In this document: piece by piece, positions 26,071 through 33,742 of the stretch
Layout of the letters: the number at the start of each line of letters is the position of its first letter
Position numbering within the stretch: position 1 is the first letter of the stretch
Source of the DNA: an uncultured Aquabacterium sp.
Lineage (GTDB): Bacteria > Pseudomonadota > Gammaproteobacteria > Burkholderiales > Burkholderiaceae_C
Direction: 5' to 3'
Assembly (NCBI RefSeq): GCF_947366995.1
Contig: NZ_CANBCC010000038.1
Span: 1 to 38,531 of the forward strand
DNA length: 38,531 bases
Position numbers and translations under genes: made by a program
Notes under the pieces: generated by a model
What the model was told of the DNA's origin: nothing
Database searches by the model: none
Seen by the model: the letters and a program-made list of their open reading frames with translations, nothing else

Positions 26071-27318
26071 TCACGCTCCGCGTGCGGCCGCCACGGCGTG
26101 TGCCGTGGTGTGGCCGATGTTGGCGTCGATAATGCGGCGCACCAGGGCGTCGGCCTCGCTGGCCTGGTGATTGAACACGTCAGTCTGCGTCAGCGCGCGG
26201 GCGCGCGGGGCCACGGCGAGCACCGGGCCATCCTGACGGCTCACGTCCAGCTCCACTTCCATCGACAGGCCGACGCGCAGCGGGTGCGCCGCCACTTCAC
26301 GCGGATCGAGCTCGATGCGCACCGGCACGCGCTGCACGATCTTGATCCAGTTGCCCGTGGCGTTCTGAGCCGGCAGCAGCGCAAACGCTGCCCCCGTGCC
26401 CGCGCCGAGCCCAACGACCTTCCCGTGGTAGACGACCTTGCTGCCGTACACATCGGCCGTCAGCGTGGCGGGTTGGCCAATGCGCACACGCTGCAGCTGG
26501 CTTTCCTTGAAGTTTGCGTCCACCCAGGGCTGGCCCAGGGTGACCAGCGCCATCAGGGGTGAGCCGGCCTGCACGCGCTGGCCGACCTGCACGCTGCGCT
26601 TGGCCACGTGGCCTGCGACCGGTGCCAGCAGCTCGACCCGCTGGCGAGCCAGCCAGGCCTCGCGCACGCGGGCAGCGGCCCGGGCCACGTTCGGGTGCTC
26701 GGCCACAGAGGTGCCCTCGGTCAGTGAGCGGTTTGACGTCAGCTGCTCGCGTGCGGCCACCAGTGCTGACTCGGCCGCGGCCAGCGCGCTTCGCGTGGCC
26801 ACCAGCTGCGCGCTCGCGTGCTGGAACTCTTCCTTGCCGACGGCGCCGCTGGCCAGCAGCGGGCTGCGGCGGCTCACGTCTTCCTGTGCACGGGCCACTT
26901 CGTTGCGCGCCTTCTCGACATCGGCCTGACGCAGCGCCACCTGCGCCTGCAGGCTGGCGTTGTTTGCGTACAGGGTGCGCACTTCGCGAACGGTCTGGGC
27001 CAGCTGCGCGCGGGCCTGATCCAGTGCCACGTCGGCATCGGCCGGGTCCAGACGCACCAGCACCTGCCCAGCCTTCACCACGTCGGTGTCGTCGGCGCCA
27101 ATGGACAGCACCGTGCCCCCCACCTGCGGCGTGATCTGCACCACATTGGCCTGCACGTAGGCGTTGTCGGTGTGCTCGTAGTGGCTGGCCACCAGGCCGT
27201 ACCAGGCACCCCAGGCCACACCGCCGAGCACAACCACGGCGGCCACCGCCGTCAGGGCCTTGCGGCGGGTACGGGCGGGCTGCGCCTCGGAAAGGTTTGC
27301 TGTGGGGGCTTGGCTCAT
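26071..27318 (-). CDS. emrA: HlyD/EmrA-family membrane fusion (adaptor) protein
   Basis: 415 residues: a short cytoplasmic lead with many basic residues, one membrane helix (about 24-44), then a periplasmic adaptor. TDNAYVQANVVQITPQVGG is typical of EmrA; a long coiled-coil hairpin rich in Ala, Gln and Arg follows, then the second lipoyl half (LLAPVAGHVAKRSVQVGQRV) and QPWVDANFKESQL, a strong EmrA signature. It bridges EmrB to the outer-membrane channel. The ATG overlaps the channel gene's stop by four bases (ATGA), and one base separates its stop from emrB. Confidence 0.94.
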   Translation of the reverse strand: MSQAPTANLSEAQPARTRRKALTAVAAVVVLGGVAWGAWYGLVASHYEHTDNAYVQANVVQITPQVGGTVLSIGADDTDVVKAGQVLVRLDPADADVALDQARAQLAQTVREVRTLYANNASLQAQVALRQADVEKARNEVARAQEDVSRRSPLLASGAVGKEEFQHASAQLVATRSALAAAESALVAAREQLTSNRSLTEGTSVAEHPNVARAAARVREAWLARQRVELLAPVAGHVAKRSVQVGQRVQAGSPLMALVTLGQPWVDANFKESQLQRVRIGQPATLTADVYGSKVVYHGKVVGLGAGTGAAFALLPAQNATGNWIKIVQRVPVRIELDPREVAAHPLRVGLSMEVELDVSRQDGPVLAVAPRARALTQTDVFNHQASEADALVRRIIDANIGHTTAHAVAAARGA

Positions 27319-28856
27319 GAGCGGACTCCGGTCGGATGCGGCGTGGCCGTCCGTGTGGGCGGGTTCGACAAGGTGGGATGGGGGGAAACGGGCGGCACGG
27401 TGGCCGCAGAGGGGACAGACGACAGCCCGCCGCCCAGCGCGCGCACCAGCGCGGCCTGGTTGTCGAGCTGGCGCGCCTGGAGGTCGACCGCCAGCCGGCG
27501 CTGCGTCAGCACGGCGGTCTCGGCGCTCAGCACGTGAAGGTAGCTGCCCAGGCCTGCCTGGTAGCGCTCGCGCGCCAGCCGGTAGGCGGCCTCGCTGGCC
27601 CGCTGGGCGTCAGCCTGCTCGGCACGCTGACGCTGCAGCGAGCGGCCACTGCCCAGGGCGTCGGCCACCTCTTGCACCGCCTGCAGCACGGTCTGGTTGT
27701 AGCGGGCGATCGCCTGGTCCTCGTCGGCCACGCGGCCACGCAGACTGGCCTCGCGTCGCCCACCATCGAACAGCGGCAGGTTCAGTGCGGGCAACACACC
27801 CCACTGCAGGCTGCCCGGGTCGAGCAGGCGGTCCAGTCCGATGGCGCCATAGCCACCAAACAGACGCAGGTCGACATTGGGGTAGTAGCTGGCCCGGGCA
27901 GCGCGGCTCAGCTGCCCGGCCGACTCCACACGCCAGCGCGCGGCCATGACATCGGCCCGGCGAGACAACAGGTCGACCGGCATCACGCCCGGGTCGCCCG
28001 GCAGCTGCAGCCGGCCGAGCGCCGGCGCATGGCCCCGCAACGCATCAGGCGCCTGCCCGAGCAAGACCGCCAACGCATGGCGGGTCAGCGTGATCTGCTC
28101 GTCCAGTGCTTCCAGTTGCTGGCGCGCGGCGGGCAGGCTGGCTTCACCCTGCCGCAGCTCGACCGCCGTGTCCAGCCCCGCCGACACGCGCTGCTGAATC
28201 AGCTTGAGCGTCTCCTCGCGCTGGGCCAGGGTACGGGCCTCGACCTCGCGCAGGCTCAACAAACGAGCCAGTTGCACATGCGTGCGCACCACCTGCATGC
28301 TCAGCAGCAACTGGGCCGCGTGGGCTTCTGCCTGCGCAGCCCGGGCCTCGCCCACGGCGGCAGCCAGCTCGGCACGGTGGCGGCCGAAAAGATCGAGCTC
28401 CCATGCCCCTTCCAGCTGCAGCGTGCCGTTCTCGCGCACCGAGCCAGCCAGCGGCGGCGGGACAGCCCCGTGCTCCGTATAGCGCTGGCGGGCGAGTTCA
28501 CCGCGAGCCTGCAAGTGCGGCTGCGTGACGGAGTCGGCCTGCAGGCGCATGGCCTCGGCGCGCATCAGCCGGGACCGCGCCACGGCCATCGAGGGGCTGT
28601 CGCGCAGGGCCTGCTCCACCAGGCTCGACAAACTGTCGTCGCCCCACACGCGCCACCAGGGTTGCAGCGCCTGCGTGAAGCGACCGGTGTCATCCGGGGC
28701 CTGCAACTTCAGGGTGTCGGGCGACAAGGGCTCGACCGTTGCGCGAACGCCTGCCGGGCTGCCGCAGCCTGCCAGCGCCACGGCACACAGGGCCGCCGCC
28801 AGGGCAAGCAGGCCCCGCACAGGTGCCGCGTCAAGTGAAAGTGTCTCGCCCTGCAT
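27315..28856 (-). CDS. NodT/OprM-type outer-membrane efflux lipoprotein
   Basis: 513 residues from the ATG at 28856. That start has a perfect AGGAGG (28866-28861) four bases before it; another ATG at 28886 overlaps the marR stop (TGATG) and would add ten residues. The signal peptide ends in ALAGC with lipidated C31. Two repeats of the outer-membrane efflux domain follow, with PWWRVWGDDSLSSLVEQAL early and ARASYYPNVDLRLFGGYG and LNLPLFDGGRR later, as in NodT-family lipoproteins. It is the outer-membrane duct for the EmrAB pump encoded downstream; having all three parts in one operon is common in Burkholderiales. Confidence 0.93.
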   Translation of the reverse strand: MQGETLSLDAAPVRGLLALAAALCAVALAGCGSPAGVRATVEPLSPDTLKLQAPDDTGRFTQALQPWWRVWGDDSLSSLVEQALRDSPSMAVARSRLMRAEAMRLQADSVTQPHLQARGELARQRYTEHGAVPPPLAGSVRENGTLQLEGAWELDLFGRHRAELAAAVGEARAAQAEAHAAQLLLSMQVVRTHVQLARLLSLREVEARTLAQREETLKLIQQRVSAGLDTAVELRQGEASLPAARQQLEALDEQITLTRHALAVLLGQAPDALRGHAPALGRLQLPGDPGVMPVDLLSRRADVMAARWRVESAGQLSRAARASYYPNVDLRLFGGYGAIGLDRLLDPGSLQWGVLPALNLPLFDGGRREASLRGRVADEDQAIARYNQTVLQAVQEVADALGSGRSLQRQRAEQADAQRASEAAYRLARERYQAGLGSYLHVLSAETAVLTQRRLAVDLQARQLDNQAALVRALGGGLSSVPSAATVPPVSPHPTLSNPPTRTATPHPTGVRS

Positions 28857-28885
28857 CGGGCCTCCTGCATGGTGAAGCGCGGCCA

Positions 28886-29440
28886 TCAGCCGCCCTGGGT
28901 GCCCGGGCCTTTGACGTCGGTTCGCGCACGGAAGGCGACCGCGTTGGCCTGCATGCGACGCAGCATCTCGAGCAGCGTCTGCCATTCCTCGTGGGTGAAA
29001 CCCGCCAGGTAGGCGTTCATCACTTCGCACAGCACGCCGGGAACAGGGGCCATGGCCGCCTCGCCGTCCGGCGTCAGCGCCAGGTGCACGACACGGCGGT
29101 CGGACGTCGAACGCTCTCGCCGCACCAGGCCCTTGGCCTCCAGGCGATCGAGCGTGCGCGTCAATGCGCCGGGGTCGGTCTGCAGCTCGCGCGAGAGTTC
29201 GGCCAGCGTGGTCGTGCCGATCTTGTGGATGGTGAACAGCGGCGCCCACTGGGCATTGGTGAGACCGATGTCCTGCAGGCGATGGTCGACCTCGGTCACC
29301 AGCAACTGCATGATGCGCCGCATCAGGTAGCCGACGCTCTCGTGACGGCTGAAGCGGTCCTGCACATAGAAGTCGGCGGGCGCCGGACAGCATCCCGGTG
29401 GTGTGTCCTGCGGATCAGGCATGCTTGGCGAATCTGACAT
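28886..29440 (-). CDS. MarR-family transcriptional regulator of the efflux operon
   Basis: 184 residues from the ATG at 29440, or 178 from the ATG at 29422. The winged helix-turn-helix is clear: QWAPLFTIHKIGTTTLAELSRELQ, then TDPGALTRTLDRLEAKGLVRRE and the wing RSTSDRRVVHLALT. The N-terminal stretch has a Cys pair (PPGCC, about residues 16-20), which might respond to oxidants, though that is speculative. MarR dimers repress efflux genes until a drug or phenolic ligand binds. It is first in the operon with the OM lipoprotein, emrA and emrB, and has a palindrome inside its own promoter. Confidence 0.93.
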   Translation of the reverse strand: MSDSPSMPDPQDTPPGCCPAPADFYVQDRFSRHESVGYLMRRIMQLLVTEVDHRLQDIGLTNAQWAPLFTIHKIGTTTLAELSRELQTDPGALTRTLDRLEAKGLVRRERSTSDRRVVHLALTPDGEAAMAPVPGVLCEVMNAYLAGFTHEEWQTLLEMLRRMQANAVAFRARTDVKGPGTQGG

Positions 29441-29446
29441 GCCGCA

Positions 29447-29475
29447 ATTTTGTTTGCCTATGCAAATATTGTCAA
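29447..29475 (-). promoter_or_regulatory. marR operon promoter: TTGACA, 17-base spacer, CAAAAT
   Basis: On the minus strand a perfect -35 TTGACA (29475-29470) is followed by exactly 17 bases and CAAAAT (29452-29447, 4 of 6). The -10 ends six bases before the ATG at 29440, so transcription should start at that codon. Confidence 0.65.
29453..29466. promoter_or_regulatory. Candidate MarR operator between -35 and -10
   Basis: TTTGC-CTAT-GCAAA: perfect 5-base arms around four bases, lying wholly within the 17-base promoter spacer. It is AT-rich against a GC-rich background. Binding by the MarR protein here would block RNA polymerase, the expected autorepression. Confidence 0.6.
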
Positions 29476-29514
29476 GGCTGATACTCTGCTGGCTCCCTCG
29501 CTCCCTTGCCGACC

Positions 29515-31371
29515 ATGCCCCCCTCCGCCCGAGATCCCGCGCGTGACCCGGCCCCGGCCCGGTCCGCCGCCTCCCTTCGCGCTCTGGCACCGTATCTCCG
29601 GCCGCACCGCGCGCGCCTGGCGCTCGCCTTCGTCTTCCTGGTGATGGCGGCGCTGACGACGCTGGTGCTCCCCATCGCGCTGCGCACCCTGATCGACCAG
29701 GGCATGGTGTCACCCGAGCCCGGGGAGCGGGTCATGGCCCTGCGCGAGCACTTCCTTGCGCTGTTCGGCGTCGGCCTGGCGCTCGGCGTGTTCTCGGCCT
29801 CGCGCTACTACATGGTCACCTGGCTGGGTGAACGCATCACCGCCGACATCAAGCGCGCCGTTTACGCTCACGTACTGCGGCAGAGCCCCGCGTTCTTCGA
29901 GACCACCCAGAGCGGCGAGGTGCTGTCCCGCCTGACGGCCGACACCACGCTGATCCAGACCGTTGTCGGCTCCAGTTTTTCGATGGGCTTGCGCAACGCG
30001 ATCATGGCGATCGGCGCCCTGGTCATGCTGATTGCCACCAACCCGTATGTGATGGCGCAGGTGCTGGGCGGCCTGGTGCTCGTGGTGCTGCCGGCCATCG
30101 TGTACGGGCGGCGGGTGCGCAAGCTCTCGCGCGCCAGCCAGGACCGCCTGGCCGACTCCAGTGCCATTGCAGCCGAAGTGCTCAACGCGGTACCCGTGGT
30201 GCAGAGCCACACCGCCGAGGCGCGCGAGGCCCGCCGGTTCGACGATGCCACCGAGCGCGCCTTCGGCACGGGCGTGCGCCGCATCCGGGCGCGGGCGGTG
30301 CTCGTGGCCTTCATCATCACAGCCACCACCGGGGCCCTGCTGTGGGGCCTGTACCAGGGCACGCAGGCGGTCATCGACGGCCGCATCAGCGCCGGCCACC
30401 TGGGCCAGACCGTCGTCTACGTCATCCTGCTGCTGAGTGCGGTGGCCGCGCTGTCGGAGGTCTATGGCGACATCCTGCGCGCCGCCGGCGCCACCGAGCG
30501 CCTGATGGAGTTGCTGGCCACGCGCTCACCCATCCAGTCACCGGCCGCACCGGCCACGCTGCCGGCCAGCCGCACGGGTGCCCGGGTGCATCTGCACCAG
30601 CTGAACTTCCACTATCCCTCACGCCCACAGCACGCGGCCCTGGAGGCCTTTGACCTCGAGGTTCGCCCGGGGGAAACCGTGGCGCTGGTCGGGCCCAGCG
30701 GCGCAGGCAAGAGCACGGTGTTCCAGCTTCTGCTGCGCTTCTACGACCCGCAGCAGGGCCACATCACCCTGGATGGTGAACGCATCGACCGGCTGCGGCT
30801 GGAGGACCTGCGTCGGCGCATCGGGCTGGTGCCGCAGGACAGCACGATCTTCTCCACCACGGCGATCGAGAACATCCGCTACGGCCGCCCGGAAGCCAGC
30901 GACGAAGAGGTGACGGCCGCAGCCCGCGCCGCCCACGCGCACGACTTCATCATGGCGCTGCCCGAGGGCTATGCCACCTACCTCGGCGAGCGCGGGGTGC
31001 GTCTTTCCGGTGGGCAACGACAGCGCATCAGCATCGCCCGGGCCATTCTGAAGAACGCGCCGTTGCTGCTGCTCGACGAGGCCACCAGCGCGCTCGACAC
31101 CGAGAGCGAGCGCGCCGTGCAAGCCGCGCTGGAAGAGGCGATGAAGGACCGCACCACGCTCGTGATCGCCCACCGCCTGAGCACCGTCGTCAACGCCGAC
31201 CGCATCGTCGTGATCGACCAGGGTCGCATCGTCGACGTCGGCCGCCACGCGGACCTGCTGGCCCGCAACGGGCTCTATGCCCGGCTGGCCGCCATGCAGT
31301 TCGACACCGTGCTTCCCGCACCGGAGGGGGCAGGCACGCCACGTGCCAAGGACACCTCGCCAAGCGGCTGA
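29515..31371 (+). CDS. MsbA-like ABC exporter half-transporter (fused membrane and ATPase domains)
   Basis: 618 residues. Six hydrophobic helices in the first 320 residues form the exporter membrane domain (RYYMVTWLGERITADIKR and the coupling-helix region SPAFFETTQSGEVLSRLTADT are typical). The ATPase has Walker A GPSGAGKST (393-401), signature LSGGQRQR (from 497), Walker B ending D521-E522 in LLLLDEATSALD, and the H-loop IAHRLST. It should act as a homodimer. Relatives export lipids, lipid A (MsbA) or drugs; the sequence does not decide. The ATG at 29515 is used; an in-frame TTG at 29506 is less likely. Divergent from marR across 74 bases, so the MarR site may affect it too. Confidence 0.9.
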   Translation: MPPSARDPARDPAPARSAASLRALAPYLRPHRARLALAFVFLVMAALTTLVLPIALRTLIDQGMVSPEPGERVMALREHFLALFGVGLALGVFSASRYYMVTWLGERITADIKRAVYAHVLRQSPAFFETTQSGEVLSRLTADTTLIQTVVGSSFSMGLRNAIMAIGALVMLIATNPYVMAQVLGGLVLVVLPAIVYGRRVRKLSRASQDRLADSSAIAAEVLNAVPVVQSHTAEAREARRFDDATERAFGTGVRRIRARAVLVAFIITATTGALLWGLYQGTQAVIDGRISAGHLGQTVVYVILLLSAVAALSEVYGDILRAAGATERLMELLATRSPIQSPAAPATLPASRTGARVHLHQLNFHYPSRPQHAALEAFDLEVRPGETVALVGPSGAGKSTVFQLLLRFYDPQQGHITLDGERIDRLRLEDLRRRIGLVPQDSTIFSTTAIENIRYGRPEASDEEVTAAARAAHAHDFIMALPEGYATYLGERGVRLSGGQRQRISIARAILKNAPLLLLDEATSALDTESERAVQAALEEAMKDRTTLVIAHRLSTVVNADRIVVIDQGRIVDVGRHADLLARNGLYARLAAMQFDTVLPAPEGAGTPRAKDTSPSG

Positions 31372-31460
31372 CCATCCCGACCCCGTCAACGCACAAGGCC
31401 AGCCGGGCGTTCAAAGACAGAGGGACATACTTCCCGCCGAACATGCTGAGAGGAATCGCC

Positions 31461-32138
31461 ATGACAACGAACCGCACCCCCACCCGACTCACCCTGGCTG
31501 CTCTGGCCGCCACGCTGCTGGCCACCGGCTGCGCCAACATGGACGAGCGCCAGCAAGGCACAGCCAAGGGCGCTGCCATCGGCACCGTGGCAGGTGCCGT
31601 GCTGGGTGCCGCCACTGGCGGCAAGAACACGGTACGTGGCGCGGCCATCGGTGGCATCGCCGGTGCCATTGCCGGCAACGTGTGGTCGCGCCGGATGGAA
31701 GAGCAGCGCCAGGCGATGGAGCAGGCCACCGCCGGCACCGGCGTCGATGTGGTCCGCACCCAGGACAACCAGCTCAAGCTCAACATCCCGAGTGACGTGT
31801 CCTTCTCGACCGGCAGCGCCGCCCTGCAGCCGCAACTGCGCAGCGTGCTGCAGCAGTTTGCCGACGGCCTGCGCGCCAACCCGGGCACGCTGGTGCGCGT
31901 GGTGGGCCACACGGACAACGTGGGCAGCGACGCCACCAACAACAGCTTGTCGGTGGCCCGAGCCGACACCGTGCGCGACTTCCTGGAAGACCGCGGTGTG
32001 AGCCGCTCACGCATCGAAACCGCGGGCCGCGGTGAACGCGAACCCATCGCCAGCAACGACACCGCAGACGGCCGCGCGAAGAACCGCCGCGTCGAGATCT
32101 TCCTGCGGGAGCCCGAGGCAGCCGGCACCGTCCGATAA
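31461..32138 (+). CDS. OmpA-family peptidoglycan-binding lipoprotein with glycine-zipper domain
   Basis: 225 residues from the ATG at 31461, which has AGAGGA six bases upstream; the ATG at 31443 is less likely. The signal ends in LATGC with C24 as the lipid site. A glycine-zipper region follows (KGAAIGTVAGAVLGAATGG and AAIGGIAGAIAGNVW), then the OmpA C-terminal domain with DVSFSTGSAALQPQL, VVGHTDNVGS, and GRAKNRRVEI carrying the conserved D/R residues for diaminopimelate binding. It resembles YiaD and anchors the outer membrane to peptidoglycan. Single gene, ending at a strong terminator. The upstream 89-base gap has no clear promoter that I can call. Confidence 0.92.
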   Translation: MTTNRTPTRLTLAALAATLLATGCANMDERQQGTAKGAAIGTVAGAVLGAATGGKNTVRGAAIGGIAGAIAGNVWSRRMEEQRQAMEQATAGTGVDVVRTQDNQLKLNIPSDVSFSTGSAALQPQLRSVLQQFADGLRANPGTLVRVVGHTDNVGSDATNNSLSVARADTVRDFLEDRGVSRSRIETAGRGEREPIASNDTADGRAKNRRVEIFLREPEAAGTVR

Positions 32139-32146
32139 CCCGGATA

Positions 32147-32174
32147 TTTGAAGCATCAGGCCCTCCAGTAGAAT
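32147..32174 (+). promoter_or_regulatory. Candidate thyA promoter overlapping the terminator hairpin
   Basis: TTGAAG (32147-32152, 4 of 6), 16-base spacer, TAGAAT (32169-32174, 5 of 6). The -10 box lies in the loop and first base of the terminator stem, and transcription would begin near 32181, just before the T tract. Confidence 0.4.
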
Positions 32175-32188
32175 GGAGGGCTTTTTTT
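32160..32188 (+). terminator. Rho-independent terminator after the OmpA-family lipoprotein gene
   Basis: Perfect 8-base stem GCCCTCCA / TGGAGGGC (32160-32167 and 32174-32181), six-base loop, then seven T residues. It lies 21 bases past the lipoprotein stop. Confidence 0.92.
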
Positions 32189-32195
32189 CACCTCT

Positions 32196-33050
32196 GTGAG
32201 CCTGCCCGTGAGCCCGTCGTCCACCCGCCCCGTGCGCAGCCAGTACGAAGACTTCATGCGCCTCGTGCACACGACGGGCGTGCTCAAGGCAGACCGCACG
32301 GGCACCGGCACCCGCAGCGTGTTCGGGCACCAGATGCGCTTCGACCTGAGCGAGGGCTTCCCGCTGGTGACGACCAAGAAGGTGCACCTGAAATCGATCA
32401 TCGTCGAACTGCTGTGGTTCCTCCGCGGCGACGACAACGTGAAGTGGCTTCAGGAGCGCGGCGTCACGATCTGGGACGAATGGGCCCGTGAAGACGGCTC
32501 GCTCGGCCCGGTCTACGGCGTGCAATGGCGCAACTGGCCCAAACCGGATGGCGGCCACGTCGACCAGATCACCGAGGTGGTCCGGCAGCTCAAGACCTCG
32601 CCCGATTCGCGCCGCATCATCGTCAGCGCCTGGAACGTCGGCCTCATCGAGCAGATGGCGCTGCCCCCGTGCCACGCCTTCTTCCAGTTCTACGTCGCGC
32701 CGCCGCAGGCCGAGGGCGAGCGCCCGAAGCTGAGCTGCCAGCTCTACCAGCGCAGTGCCGACATCTTCCTCGGTGTGCCGTTCAACATCGCGTCGTATGC
32801 GCTGCTGACCCACATGCTGGCGCAACAGTGCGACATGGACGTCGGCGACTTCATCTGGACCGGCGGCGACTGCCACATCTACAGCAACCACACCGAGCAG
32901 GTCGAGCTGCAGCTCAGCCGCACGCCCTACCCCTACCCGGTGCTCAACATCAAGCGCAGGCCCGATTCGATCTTCGGCTACGAGTACGAAGACTTCGAGG
33001 TGACCGAGTACCAGCACCACCCGGCCATCAAGGCTCCTGTGGCCGTCTGA
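32196..33050 (+). CDS. thyA: Thymidylate synthase ThyA
   Basis: 284 residues from the GTG at 32196, or 280 from the GTG at 32208; no ATG precedes the conserved region, so a GTG start is required. It makes dTMP from dUMP with methylene-tetrahydrofolate. Motifs: [20 protein letters not shown], the catalytic cysteine in [10 protein letters not shown] (C159 by the longer start), [23 protein letters not shown] and [14 protein letters not shown]. There are about 15 extra residues at the N-terminus and a short insert (PPQAEGERP) after the catalytic loop relative to the E. coli enzyme. folA follows 15 bases downstream, pairing the enzyme that yields dihydrofolate with the one that recycles it. Confidence 0.97.
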   Translation: MSLPVSPSSTRPVRSQYEDFMRLVHTTGVLKADRTGTGTRSVFGHQMRFDLSEGFPLVTTKKVHLKSIIVELLWFLRGDDNVKWLQERGVTIWDEWAREDGSLGPVYGVQWRNWPKPDGGHVDQITEVVRQLKTSPDSRRIIVSAWNVGLIEQMALPPCHAFFQFYVAPPQAEGERPKLSCQLYQRSADIFLGVPFNIASYALLTHMLAQQCDMDVGDFIWTGGDCHIYSNHTEQVELQLSRTPYPYPVLNIKRRPDSIFGYEYEDFEVTEYQHHPAIKAPVAV

Positions 33051-33065
33051 CGCGCTGAACCCGCC

Positions 33066-33587
33066 ATGTCTGCGCCTGCCCGCAAGCCCCGCATCCTCAG
33101 CCTGATCGCCGCCGTCGCGGCCAACGGGGCCATCGGCAAGGACAACGACCTGCTGTGGCACCACCCGCTGGACCAGAAGCACTTTCGCGCCACCACCATG
33201 GGCTGCCCGGTGATCATGGGCCGCCGCACCTGGGATTCGCTGCCCGAGCGCTTTCGGCCGCTGCCCGGTCGCCGCAATGTGGTGGTGACACGCAACCGCG
33301 ATCTGCATGCGCCAGGCGCCGAAGTCGTTCACACGCTGGAAGAAGCCCTCATCCAGACGGCCGATGCCGACAAGGTCTTCGTCATGGGAGGCGGCCAGCT
33401 CTATGCCGCCGCCCTGCCGCTGGCCGACGAGCTGGTGTTGACGGAAATCCACACCGCGTACAACGCCGACACCTTCTTTCCCCAGTGGCCCCGCGCCGAT
33501 TTCGACGAGGTGTTTCGTGAGGAACATCACGCGGCAGCCGAGGGGCAGCCCGGCTTTGCGTTCGTGACCTACCGCCGGCGTCGCTGA
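33066..33587 (+). CDS. folA: Dihydrofolate reductase FolA, with atypical active-site loop
   Basis: 173 residues. It reduces dihydrofolate with NADPH. Family features: IAAVAANGAIGKDNDLLWHH at the N-terminus, catalytic acid D36 (equivalent to E. coli D27), PVIMGRRTWDSLP, RRNVVVTRN, and VMGGGQLYAAALPLADELVLT. The loop reads LLWHHPLDQKHF where most bacteria have (x)PWHLPxDLKxF: L30, H33 and Q37 replace residues equivalent to E. coli P21, L24 and L28, close to the folate/trimethoprim pocket. This may be a lineage trait. Cotranscribed with thyA. A 6-base-pair hairpin without T tract (33603-33618) follows its stop. Confidence 0.95.
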   Translation: MSAPARKPRILSLIAAVAANGAIGKDNDLLWHHPLDQKHFRATTMGCPVIMGRRTWDSLPERFRPLPGRRNVVVTRNRDLHAPGAEVVHTLEEALIQTADADKVFVMGGGQLYAAALPLADELVLTEIHTAYNADTFFPQWPRADFDEVFREEHHAAAEGQPGFAFVTYRRRR

Positions 33588-33602
33588 CACACAACGCGCA
33601 CG

Positions 33603-33618
33603 GTCGGGAACGCCCGAC
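33603..33618. other. Hairpin after folA, possible weak or Rho-dependent terminator
   Basis: GTCGGG / CCCGAC with a four-base loop, 15 bases after the folA stop. No T run follows, so intrinsic termination is not supported. Confidence 0.3.
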
Positions 33619-33668
33619 ACCCCCGCTGCGCCATCCGGGCAAGACGCTTGCAGTCTCTGCGGAGAGCG

Positions 33669-33689
33669 GCGAGACTCGGCGCGTCTCGC
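33669..33689. repeat. Perfect 7-base inverted repeat upstream of the binding-protein gene
   Basis: GCGAGAC, seven bases, GTCTCGC, ending 53 bases before the lipoprotein ATG. A smaller CTCT/AGAG repeat lies just before it (33655-33666). The 155-base gap between folA and this gene holds these two elements and the folA hairpin. Possible operator or mRNA leader structure. Confidence 0.4.
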
Positions 33690-33742
33690 GTCCGGACTTC
33701 TTCCTGCGAACGCGATTTCCCCAGGGCGGAGCACATGGCACC

